This document shows positions 1 to 5,152 of a stretch of DNA of 5,152 bases, piece after piece. A program made the position numbers and the translations under genes. How positions within the stretch are numbered: the stretch's first letter is position 1; every line of letters starts with the position of its first letter. Location of the stretch: assembly GCA_934636065.1 (NCBI GenBank), contig CAKTZW010000189.1, forward strand, positions 1-5,152. Direction: 5' to 3'. The DNA is from an uncultured Labedella sp. GTDB taxonomy: Bacteria; Actinomycetota; Actinomycetes; Actinomycetales; Microbacteriaceae. The notes beneath the pieces are model-generated. The model worked only from the letters and a program-made list of their open reading frames with translations, was not told where the DNA came from and made no database searches.

Positions 1-1720
1 GCCCGTACGCGACGACGAAGGGCGCGCCGGAGAGCCCGACGCCGCCGAGGGCGTGAGTGATCGCCTCCGCCGTCCAGTCCGCGGCGAGCGACCGCACCCG
101 CTCGGGGAGCGCGGCGGTCGGGGCGTCGTCGGTCCGGAGCGGCCAGGGCAGCGCCGCCTTGTCCACCTTGCCCGACGTCCGCGTCGGGAGGTCGTCGAGC
201 ACGGCGAGGACCGGCACGAGCGCGGCGGGGAGCGTCTCGCGCAGCGCGACGAGCGCGCCGGAGCGGTCGAAGGACCCGGCGTCGGGAACGGCGAGGTAGC
301 CGACGAGCACGGCCGAGCCCGATGACGACGTGCGGACAGCGGCGGCGGCCGCGGCGACCCCGGGAAGCGCGGCGAGCGCCGCCTCGATCTCGCCGAGCTC
401 GATGCGTCGACCGCCGACCTTCACCTGGTCGTCGACGCGGCCTTGGAAGACGAGCCCCGCGGATTCGAACCGGACGAGGTCGCCGCTGCGATAGGCGCGA
501 TCCCATCCGAGGACCGGAGCCGGCGCGTACTTCTCCGCGTCCTTCGGCGCGTCCAGGTAGCGCCCGAGGCCCACTCCCCCGATGACGAGCTCGCCCACCT
601 CGCCCTCGGCGACCCGACGCCCGTCCGCGTCGACGACGGCGAGGTCCCAGCCGTCGAGCGGCAGCCCGATCCGCACGGGAGTCGATCCGTCCAGGGGCGC
701 CGCGCAGGCCACGACCGTCGCCTCCGTGGGCCCGTACGTGTTCCACACCTCGCGACCGTCGACGGCGAGCCGCTCGGCGAGCTCCGGAGGGCAGGCCTCG
801 CCGCCGAAGATGAGCAGCCGGACGTTCTCGAGCGACTCGGCGGGCCAGAGGGCCGCGAGAGTCGGAACCGTGGAGACGATCGTGACCCCGCGGGCGACGA
901 GCCACGGGCCGAGGTCGACGCCGCTGCGCACGAGCGACCGCGGCGCCGGCACGAGGCACGCGCCGTGCGCCCACGCCAGCCACATCTCCTCGCACGAGGC
1001 GTCGAAGGCCACGGAGAGTCCGGCGAGCACCCGGTCGTCCGGCCCGATGGGCTCCGACTGCAGGAAGAGGCGCGCTTCGGCATCGACGAAGGCCGCGGCC
1101 GAGCGGTGGCTCACGGCGACGCCCTTCGGGACGCCCGTCGACCCGGACGTGAAGATGACCCAGGCGTCGTCGGACGGCGACGGCGGCGTGACGACGGCGA
1201 GCGCCGCCGTGTCGGTCGCCGCTCGCCCCGAGCCGACGAGCTGTCGCAGGACGTCGGACGTCTCGGGCCCGTCCTGCGACCCGGCGTTCCCGTTCCGGCG
1301 GTGAGGCACGAAGACGCCGTCGCCCTCGAGCACACCGACGACGCCGGCCTCCCCGAAGACGAGCGTCGCCCGTTCCTCGGGATCGTCCGCGTCGACGGGG
1401 ACGTACGCCGCTCCCGCGACGAGGACTCCGAGGATCGCGATGTAGAGGTGGCGCTTCCCCGACGTCATCCGGACCCCCACGCGGTCCCCGCGCTTCACCC
1501 CGGCGGCGTCGAGGGCCGCTGCGACTCGGACGGCGTGCGCGAGCAGCTCTCGGTAGCTCAGGGAGACGAAGCCGTCGTCGAGGGCTGAGGCGTCGGGGAA
1601 TCGGGTGGCGGACTCGCGCAGGACGTCGACGAGCGTGCGGGGCGCAGCAGCGGCGCCGGCGCGGGACAGGACCGTCGTCTGCGCCGACTCCCGAGCGTCC
1701 GCCGGGGGCTCAGGACTCAT
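1..1720 (-). CDS. Pls/PosA-family nonribosomal peptide synthetase, adenylation domain and start of carrier domain (partial, C-terminus off the left edge)
   Basis: The open frame gives 573 residues from the ATG at 1718-1720 with no stop before the window edge. It is a complete adenylation domain that should activate an amino acid as its aminoacyl-AMP. Visible core motifs are A2 (AGAAYVPVD), A3 (TSGSTGVPKGV, residues 191-201), A4 (FDASCEEMW, 239-247), A5 (NTYGPTE, 327-333), A7 (YRSGD, 410-414), A8 (GRVDDQVKVGGRRIELGEIE, 427-446) and A10 with catalytic Lys518. Residues from about 540 look like the start of a carrier domain, and the window stops just before the expected phosphopantetheine serine. 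In the Pls/PosA family (about 1,300 residues) a membrane-embedded C-terminal half with tandem acyltransferase-like domains follows and makes amino-acid homopolymers or short isopeptides; none of that half is visible. The specificity residues suggest a lysine-like substrate. No Shine-Dalgarno precedes the ATG. It overlaps the upstream gene by 11 bases, so translation is probably coupled. Family call firm; product inferred. Confidence 0.93.
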   Translation of the reverse strand, partial: MSPEPPADARESAQTTVLSRAGAAAAPRTLVDVLRESATRFPDASALDDGFVSLSYRELLAHAVRVAAALDAAGVKRGDRVGVRMTSGKRHLYIAILGVLVAGAAYVPVDADDPEERATLVFGEAGVVGVLEGDGVFVPHRRNGNAGSQDGPETSDVLRQLVGSGRAATDTAALAVVTPPSPSDDAWVIFTSGSTGVPKGVAVSHRSAAAFVDAEARLFLQSEPIGPDDRVLAGLSVAFDASCEEMWLAWAHGACLVPAPRSLVRSGVDLGPWLVARGVTIVSTVPTLAALWPAESLENVRLLIFGGEACPPELAERLAVDGREVWNTYGPTEATVVACAAPLDGSTPVRIGLPLDGWDLAVVDADGRRVAEGEVGELVIGGVGLGRYLDAPKDAEKYAPAPVLGWDRAYRSGDLVRFESAGLVFQGRVDDQVKVGGRRIELGEIEAALAALPGVAAAAAAVRTSSSGSAVLVGYLAVPDAGSFDRSGALVALRETLPAALVPVLAVLDDLPTRTSGKVDKAALPWPLRTDDAPTAALPERVRSLAADWTAEAITHALGGVGLSGAPFVVAYG

Positions 1721-2504
1721 GCGTGGGAGCGACGAGATCGAGGAGCTGCTGCTTGCGCAGGCGGGACAGCGATGTGAACCCCTGGGCGCGCGCGAAGGAG
1801 CGCAGTCGAGGGACGCTCCAGGTCGCGTCCGGAACCGGCACGTGAACCGAGGACGCCGGCGGGAGCGCGGCGATCGCCGCTTCCGCCTCCGCGACGCGGC
1901 GGGCGCGTTCGGCGGCCGCACGGGTCACCGCCCGAGCCTCGTCGCGGTCCCGGATCTCGGCCTCGCGCTCCGCCGCCCGCTCGCGCTCCTTGCGCTCCGC
2001 CTTCTCCGCCTTCGCGCGCTTCTTCGCCTTCCGCTCGGCCTTCTCGGCCTTCGCCCGCTCCTTCGCCTTCCGCTCCGCCTTCTCCGCCTTCGCCCGCTCC
2101 TTCGCTTTACGCTCCGCCTTCTCGGCCTTCGCCCGCTCCTTGGCCCTGCGCTCCGCCTTCTCGGCCTTCGCCCGCTCCTTGGCCCTGCGCTCCGCCTTCT
2201 CGGCCTTCGCCCGCTCCTTGGCCTTCCGCTCCGCCTTCTCGGCCTTCCGCGCGGCCTTCGCGGCGTCAGCATCGCGGCCCGATGACTCGCCCGCCTCGGC
2301 GCGCGTGCGGTCCTCGGCCGCGCGCTTCGCCTTCTTCTCGGCCTTGGCCCGCTCCTTCACGAGACGCGCGGCCTCCTCGAGCCGCGTGGTCTCGCGGGCG
2401 GCGCGCAGCGACTCCGCCTCGACCGCTCGCCTCATGGCCTTCCGTTCGGCCTTGTCGGCTTCGGTGCGCTTCTGCTTCGCGGCGGACGTGCCGTTCTTCG
2501 CCAT
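1710..2504 (-). CDS. Basic Ala/Lys/Glu/Arg-rich helical repeat protein with C-terminal Rho_N/SAP-like module
   Basis: This 264-residue protein starts at the ATG at 2502-2504, chosen because a good Shine-Dalgarno lies 5 bases upstream. Residues 1-85 are charged and helix-prone. Residues 87-172 are tandem 13-residue repeats (KAERKAKERAKAE and variants), and residues 173-210 continue as a charged helix. A Pro-containing hinge (215-226) leads to a small C-terminal module (228-259: TWSVPRLRSFARAQGF, then LRKQQLLDLV). This resembles the helix-extended-loop-helix of Rho_N/SAP domains, which bind nucleic acids in several proteins. There is no signal peptide, membrane segment or cysteine. The repeat has no heptad spacing and is strongly basic, so a single charged alpha-helix or a histone-H1-like tail fits better than a classical coiled coil. 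A DNA or RNA role is inference. The gene is preceded by a 109-base gap and overlaps the synthetase gene downstream. Low-complexity sequence makes database family assignment unreliable. Confidence 0.88.
   Translation of the reverse strand: MAKNGTSAAKQKRTEADKAERKAMRRAVEAESLRAARETTRLEEAARLVKERAKAEKKAKRAAEDRTRAEAGESSGRDADAAKAARKAEKAERKAKERAKAEKAERRAKERAKAEKAERRAKERAKAEKAERKAKERAKAEKAERKAKERAKAEKAERKAKKRAKAEKAERKERERAAEREAEIRDRDEARAVTRAAAERARRVAEAEAAIAALPPASSVHVPVPDATWSVPRLRSFARAQGFTSLSRLRKQQLLDLVAPTHES
1991..2247 (-). repeat. 39-bp in-frame tandem repeat, about 6.6 copies, coding for 13 residues each
   Basis: Six complete 39-bp units run from 1991 to 2224, and a 23-bp partial unit follows at 2225-2247. 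The units at 2147-2185 and 2186-2224 differ only at their last base, and the unit at 2108-2146 differs from the 2147-2185 unit by one base. This points to recent duplication there. Outer units carry more changes, mostly synonymous or Arg/Lys swaps (for example the AAA codon near 2105-2107). No unit breaks the reading frame. The array encodes residues 87-172 of the basic helical protein. Copy number could vary between strains through slippage or recombination. Confidence 0.95.
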
Positions 2505-2509
2505 GTGCG

Positions 2510-2517
2510 TCCTTCTC
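2510..2517 (-). promoter_or_regulatory. Ribosome binding site of the basic repeat protein gene
   Basis: On the minus strand the sequence reads GAGAAGGA, followed by a 5-base spacer (CGCAC) and the ATG at 2504-2502. This is the clearest Shine-Dalgarno in the window. It fixes the start of the repeat protein at 2504 rather than at the upstream in-frame ATG at 2687, which lies inside the preceding gene. Confidence 0.8.
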
Positions 2518-2520
2518 GAT

Positions 2521-2561
2521 CGGAGTGCCGGTCGGAGACGCGGTCGATCGCGCTCACTCCG
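2521..2561 (-). repeat. Inverted repeat in the leader of the repeat-protein gene
   Basis: Seven-base perfect arms, CGGAGTG (2521-2527) and CACTCCG (2555-2561) as read on the plus strand, flank a 27-base spacer that contains the palindrome CGATCG. The structure ends three bases upstream of the Shine-Dalgarno. It could be a leader hairpin or an operator, but arms of this length can arise by chance in GC-rich DNA. Confidence 0.3.
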
Positions 2562-2580
2562 TCCGGTCGGGTGCGCCGAC

Positions 2581-2586
2581 AGATTA
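2581..2586 (-). promoter_or_regulatory. Candidate -10 element (TAATCT) for the repeat-protein/synthetase pair
   Basis: TAATCT on the minus strand fits the actinobacterial TAnnnT -10 pattern and stands out in otherwise GC-rich DNA. I see no convincing -35 hexamer 16-19 bases upstream. If it is real, transcription would start near 2573-2575 and give a leader of about 70 bases containing the 2521-2561 inverted repeat. Confidence 0.3.
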
Positions 2587-2613
2587 GAGGGCCAAGGTGA
2601 ACGGACGGTTCCG

Positions 2614-3336
2614 TCAGTCGAGTCCGAGGTCGACGTCAGGATCGACGTGTGCCGACGCGGGCGACGCGAGCGCGTCGTCGACCGCACTCCGGACGAGGGC
2701 GGAGAGGTACGCCCCGGGGTTGTCGAGTCCGATGCGGCTGAGGATCGCGCTCGATTGCGCGACGATCGATCGCGAGAACGAGGTGGCCGTGGCGATCGCC
2801 TCCGCGTACGCCGGCCGGTCCTCCTCCGCCACGACGACGGGTTCCCCGCCCATCTCGACGACGAGGGCCTGAGCGATCGGCAGGACCGGCGCCGGTGCCG
2901 TCACGGCGAAGTAGGCCTCCCGCAGTCGTGCGAGATCGAGCGATGTCCCGGTGAACGCGATCGCCGGATGGATCGCGAGCGGGATGGCGCCGGCGAGCTG
3001 CGCCGGCCGCAGCACATCGGCTCCGAAGCGAGCGGACGTGTGAGCGACCAGCTGCCCCGGCTGCCACACCCCCGCGCTCGCGAGCCCGGACACGAGCGGC
3101 GCGATCTCCTCGTCCGGGATCGCGACGAGGACGAGCTCGGAGCGCTCGACGAGATCGGGGATCGACAGGACGGGAACGCCCGGGAGGATGGCCTCGGCCC
3201 GGTCGCGACTGTCGGCGGAGACCGCGGAGATCCCCACGATGGCGTGCCCGGCTCCCGCGAGCGCCGCACCGAGAACGGGGCCGACGCGACCGGCACCGAG
3301 CACGCCGACGCCGAGTCGACCCGCCCGCGTACTCAC
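2614..3336 (-). CDS. Rossmann-fold and DUF2520 domain protein (putative NAD(P)-binding oxidoreductase-like)
   Basis: The gene encodes 240 residues from the GTG at 3336-3334. An N-terminal Rossmann fold carries GAGRVG at residues 14-19, the VAIPDEEI segment (71-78) and VAHTSA (97-102), typical of F420/NADP-dependent reductase-like folds. The C-terminal half contains HPAIAFTG (123-130) and a helical DUF2520 region to about 223. The protein is probably soluble and nucleotide-binding; no substrate is established for the family. In many actinobacteria homologues sit beside panC, which has suggested a pantothenate connection, but panC is not here. The GTG start overlaps the previous stop as GTGA, with a purine-rich AGGGGG 4 bases upstream, so translation is coupled to the PH-domain gene. 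A longer open frame to 4086 exists, but it runs antiparallel to no known domain and lies wholly within the upstream gene. The segment where I expect His and Asn in the family reads AYAEAIATATSF here. Confidence 0.9.
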   Translation of the reverse strand: MSTRAGRLGVGVLGAGRVGPVLGAALAGAGHAIVGISAVSADSRDRAEAILPGVPVLSIPDLVERSELVLVAIPDEEIAPLVSGLASAGVWQPGQLVAHTSARFGADVLRPAQLAGAIPLAIHPAIAFTGTSLDLARLREAYFAVTAPAPVLPIAQALVVEMGGEPVVVAEEDRPAYAEAIATATSFSRSIVAQSSAILSRIGLDNPGAYLSALVRSAVDDALASPASAHVDPDVDLGLD

Positions 3337-4964
3337 CGGGCCCCCTGCGCCCAGCGGTGGCTGTGGTCCTCCGCCGCCGCCCGCACGGCGGCGGCGGAGG
3401 CGCGTTCGAACAGCGCAGCGGCCTCGTCCTTCGCGAGCGTCGGGAGGGTGGGCGTGACAGGCCCGAGCACCGTGTGCACGCGCGCCGACGCGAGCCGCAG
3501 CAGCCGCTCGAGCGGACCCTGCGTCACCTGCACGCTCTGGATGCGGGCGAGCGGGAGGATCGTGAGCTTGCGCCACAGCACCCCCGTGCGGAAGACGAGC
3601 AGGTTCGGGCGGAGGGCGTAGCCCGTGCGTCGCCAGGCGACGGGATCGATCCAGCGCGCCCGGCGGGGTGCGAGCACGAAACCCGACCGCCCCGGCCGCA
3701 TCATCGCCGACTCGACCTGCTCGAAGGTGGAATCGACGTCGGCCCCCTCGAGCATGAGCTGCACGACCGCCGTCGCGTCCTGCAGGGTCCCGACCGGCAG
3801 CACTGTCGTGTTGCCCTTGCCGCCCGCCGCCGCCTCGGCGGACAGCCCCGCCTTGTTGATCTTGACCTGCCACCAGCCGAAGGGCCGCCACAGCAGGGGT
3901 TGCGAGATCTGCACCGCGTGGACGCGCCCGGGCGGGAGAGTGTCGTTGCTCGTGGACAGGAGACCGAACCCGATCCTCACCCCGCTCGGTGTGCCCGCGA
4001 TCGAGTAGCGGAGGGACTTCGTGATCGTCGACCAGTAGTAGCTGCCGATTCCGAGGACGGCGGGGATAAGCGTGAAGATCACCCACGACGAGCCGTTCGC
4101 GAGCATCACGACGCCCACCACGACGACCGCGAGCACGATGAGGGTCCCCTCGTTGACGATCGTCGAGGCGATCAGTCGACCGAGCGGGATGCGCACGATG
4201 GACTCCGGGGGCGCCTGGTCCGCCGGGAGCTCCGGGGACAGGAAGTCGTTGGCGCGGTCGACGACGTGCCGGGTGATCGCCCCGTCCGTCGGCGACGCGA
4301 CCCCGGCGGGGGCAGCGCCCGGGAGAGCTGCCTCCCCCTCGGCGAGTCGCGCTCCCGATGCGAGGGTCAGGACGTCTCGGCGGAGCTTCTCAGCCGGTCC
4401 CGTCGACAGGTATTCGAGCTTGACGTCCGCCGACTGCCCGGCGACGTTGACGTCGAGACGCGCCGCTCCGAACAGGCGCGGCAGGAACGGCTTCGACAGC
4501 CCGACGCCCTGCACGCGGTCGAGCTTCGCCTTCCGGTGCGTGCGGAACAGGATCCCGCTGCGCACCTCGACGGCCTCGTCGGTCACGCGGAAGCTGTGCA
4601 TGCGCCAGGACAGGAAGAACGCGCCGACGACGAGCACGAGCCCGCCGGCGAGCGCGAGGAGGACCCACCCGAGGTAGCCGTGGGTGACGGTGTAGGTGAG
4701 CGGGTCGTAGTCCTCCCCGCCGGAGAAGTCGCCGGAGAACTGCGGAAGGAACATCTCGACGAGTCGTTCCCGGAGGTTCGCGATCACGATGCCGAGGATC
4801 GCGATGAAGGCGATGCCGCCGCGCAGGAGCGGCGTCGCCGGATGCAGCCGGTGCCACTCGCCGTCGGCGAGCGTGTCGCCGGCCCTGACGTGGTCGAGCG
4901 CGACCCTGTCGGCGTCGGGGACCGGGAGCCCGGGCGTCGGCGACGCCCCTCCGGTGTCGCTCAC
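3333..4964 (-). CDS. YdbT-like PH-domain membrane protein with three bPH_2 domains
   Basis: The 543-residue protein starts at the GTG at 4964-4962. It has a polar 40-residue N-terminus, membrane segments near 47-64 and 97-119, and a first bPH_2 domain (about 121-200, with FRVTDEAVEVRSGILF and a KAKLDRVQGVGL core). An Ala/Pro-rich linker follows (205-255). A second membrane pair lies near 268-289 and 293-310, then a second bPH_2 domain (about 318-408, RVHAVQISQPLLWRPFG) and a third (about 445-525, LARIQSVQVTQGPLERLL). The repeated R-[VI]-Q-x-V and G-P-L/Q-P-L patterns mark this family, which includes Bacillus YdbT. YdbS/YdbT-type proteins are inner-membrane proteins of uncertain role; the B. 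subtilis pair has been linked to resistance to certain bacteriocins, and I cannot infer more here. The 4-base GTGA overlap with the upstream bPH_2 gene indicates a co-translated pair, probably partners in one membrane complex. No alternative GTG or ATG lies near the N-terminus. Confidence 0.92.
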   Translation of the reverse strand: MSDTGGASPTPGLPVPDADRVALDHVRAGDTLADGEWHRLHPATPLLRGGIAFIAILGIVIANLRERLVEMFLPQFSGDFSGGEDYDPLTYTVTHGYLGWVLLALAGGLVLVVGAFFLSWRMHSFRVTDEAVEVRSGILFRTHRKAKLDRVQGVGLSKPFLPRLFGAARLDVNVAGQSADVKLEYLSTGPAEKLRRDVLTLASGARLAEGEAALPGAAPAGVASPTDGAITRHVVDRANDFLSPELPADQAPPESIVRIPLGRLIASTIVNEGTLIVLAVVVVGVVMLANGSSWVIFTLIPAVLGIGSYYWSTITKSLRYSIAGTPSGVRIGFGLLSTSNDTLPPGRVHAVQISQPLLWRPFGWWQVKINKAGLSAEAAAGGKGNTTVLPVGTLQDATAVVQLMLEGADVDSTFEQVESAMMRPGRSGFVLAPRRARWIDPVAWRRTGYALRPNLLVFRTGVLWRKLTILPLARIQSVQVTQGPLERLLRLASARVHTVLGPVTPTLPTLAKDEAAALFERASAAAVRAAAEDHSHRWAQGAR

Positions 4965-5152
4965 AGGCCCGTCCGTCGGCTCTCCGCGACCGAGACGAGG
5001 TGGTCGCGCAGGCTCTCGGCCTCCTCGAGGGGAAGGCCCGGGATCGTCACGCCCGTCGCGGGCGACGCCGTCACGAACTTGAGCTCCGCGAGACCGAAGG
5101 CACGGGCGAGCGGACCACGGTTGATGTCCACGAGCTGCATGCGCCCGTAGGG
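4961..5152 (-). CDS. YdbS-like PH-domain protein, C-terminal 63 residues (partial, N-terminus off the right edge)
   Basis: The frame is open from the right edge to the TGA at 4963-4961 and gives 63 residues. The fragment begins PYGRMQLVDINRGPLARAFG and continues through KFVTASPATGVTIPGL to an EEAESLRDHLV helix. This is the second half of a bPH_2 domain: the Arg-x-Gln-x-Val strand, the Gly-Pro-Leu turn, a Thr-Ala strand, then a closing helix with Glu-Ala and Leu residues. Small YdbS-type proteins (about 150-180 residues with two membrane segments) usually sit directly upstream of YdbT-type genes, which matches this position. The stop overlaps the GTG of the next gene by 4 bases. Promoter, start and membrane segments lie outside the window. 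Confidence 0.85.
   Translation of the reverse strand, partial: PYGRMQLVDINRGPLARAFGLAELKFVTASPATGVTIPGLPLEEAESLRDHLVSVAESRRTGL

Larger units (their letters stand above)
2505..2613 (-). other. Intergenic region between the DUF2520 gene and the repeat-protein/synthetase pair
   Basis: This 109-base stretch is the only non-coding DNA in the window. On the minus strand it begins next to the DUF2520 stop codon with a small perfect hairpin, ACGGA-ACCG-TCCGT (2601-2614, overlapping the first base of the stop). The hairpin has no T-tract, so it is at best a weak terminator. An AT-richer patch follows (TAATCT at 2586-2581), then a longer inverted repeat at 2521-2561 and the Shine-Dalgarno. The layout suggests that the repeat-protein/synthetase pair can be transcribed separately from the PH-domain cluster. 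Read-through from the cluster cannot be excluded. Confidence 0.6.

Noticed and set aside
443..1588. A 381-codon plus-strand frame
   Set aside because: It is opposite the adenylation domain, where every core motif is intact on the minus strand. The plus-strand product is an Arg/Asp/Glu/His-rich low-complexity shadow.
1605..2285. A plus-strand frame encoding a striking Leu-rich repeat (LRPLLRLPLRLLGL-like)
   Set aside because: The apparent leucine-rich repeat is produced by reading the 39-bp minisatellite on the other strand. The minus-strand frame has the Shine-Dalgarno, the downstream overlap and a sensible C-terminal module.
2601..2614. The hairpin ACGGA-ACCG-TCCGT as an intrinsic terminator after the DUF2520 gene
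   Set aside because: The stem is only 5 bp, overlaps the stop codon and is not followed by a run of T on the minus strand.
2505..2687. An N-terminal extension of the repeat protein to the ATG at 2687
   Set aside because: The extra 61 residues would overlap the end of the DUF2520 gene, look like random Arg/Ser/Thr sequence and have no ribosome binding site, while GAGAAGGA sits 5 bases before the ATG at 2504.
1990..3621. A 543-codon open frame on the plus strand
   Set aside because: It lies opposite three minus-strand genes. Its Phe/Ala/Ser repeats are the complement of the Lys/Glu/Ala repeat, and the rest is Arg/Asp/Gly-rich without any recognisable domain, as expected for an antisense shadow in high-GC DNA.
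3337..4086. A longer version of the DUF2520 gene starting at 4086
   Set aside because: The extra 250 codons lie out of frame inside the three-domain PH protein and are Arg/Gly/Ala/Pro-rich with no domain. The Rossmann fold begins right after the GTG at 3336.
3357..5150. A 597-codon open frame on the plus strand, the longest in the window
   Set aside because: It is antisense to the PH-domain genes, whose membrane segments, bPH_2 motifs and GTGA overlaps are convincing. The plus-strand translation is an Arg/Asp/Glu/His-rich string with no hydrophobic core.

Overview
The window is very GC-rich DNA (about 70 % by eye, not counted) with strong G/C bias at third codon positions. Every supported gene lies on the minus strand. 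The gene families, GTG starts and tight 4-base overlaps point to a high-GC actinobacterium. A member of the Microbacteriaceae is my best guess, but that rests on gene content and not on a search.

In the direction of transcription (right to left) there are two groups. The first is a tight cluster. It holds the 3' end of a bacterial PH-domain (YdbS-like) membrane-protein gene (4961-5152), a complete 543-residue YdbT-like protein with three bPH_2 domains and about four membrane segments (3333-4964), and a 240-residue Rossmann plus DUF2520 protein (2614-3336). Both junctions in this cluster are 4-base GTGA overlaps, so the three genes are very likely co-translated.

After a 109-base gap (2505-2613), the only intergenic DNA in the window, comes a second pair. 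A 264-residue, strongly basic Ala/Lys/Glu/Arg helical protein (1710-2504) contains about 6.6 copies of a 13-residue (39-bp) tandem repeat and ends in a Rho_N/SAP-like module. Its stop codon overlaps by 11 bases the start of a Pls/PosA-type nonribosomal peptide synthetase (1-1720, running off the left edge). The synthetase has a complete adenylation domain with all core motifs. Its substrate pocket reads D-A-E-S-I-G-T-V-V-K, which resembles lysine-activating pockets. The window ends inside the carrier domain.

The most interesting point is this second pair: a putative amino-homopolymer (poly-lysine-like) synthetase, translationally coupled to a lysine-rich repeat protein with a possible nucleic-acid-binding tail. 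The individual families are known. I am not aware of a described functional link between the two genes, and any such link is inference. I found no tRNA, rRNA, CRISPR array, insertion sequence or attachment site.
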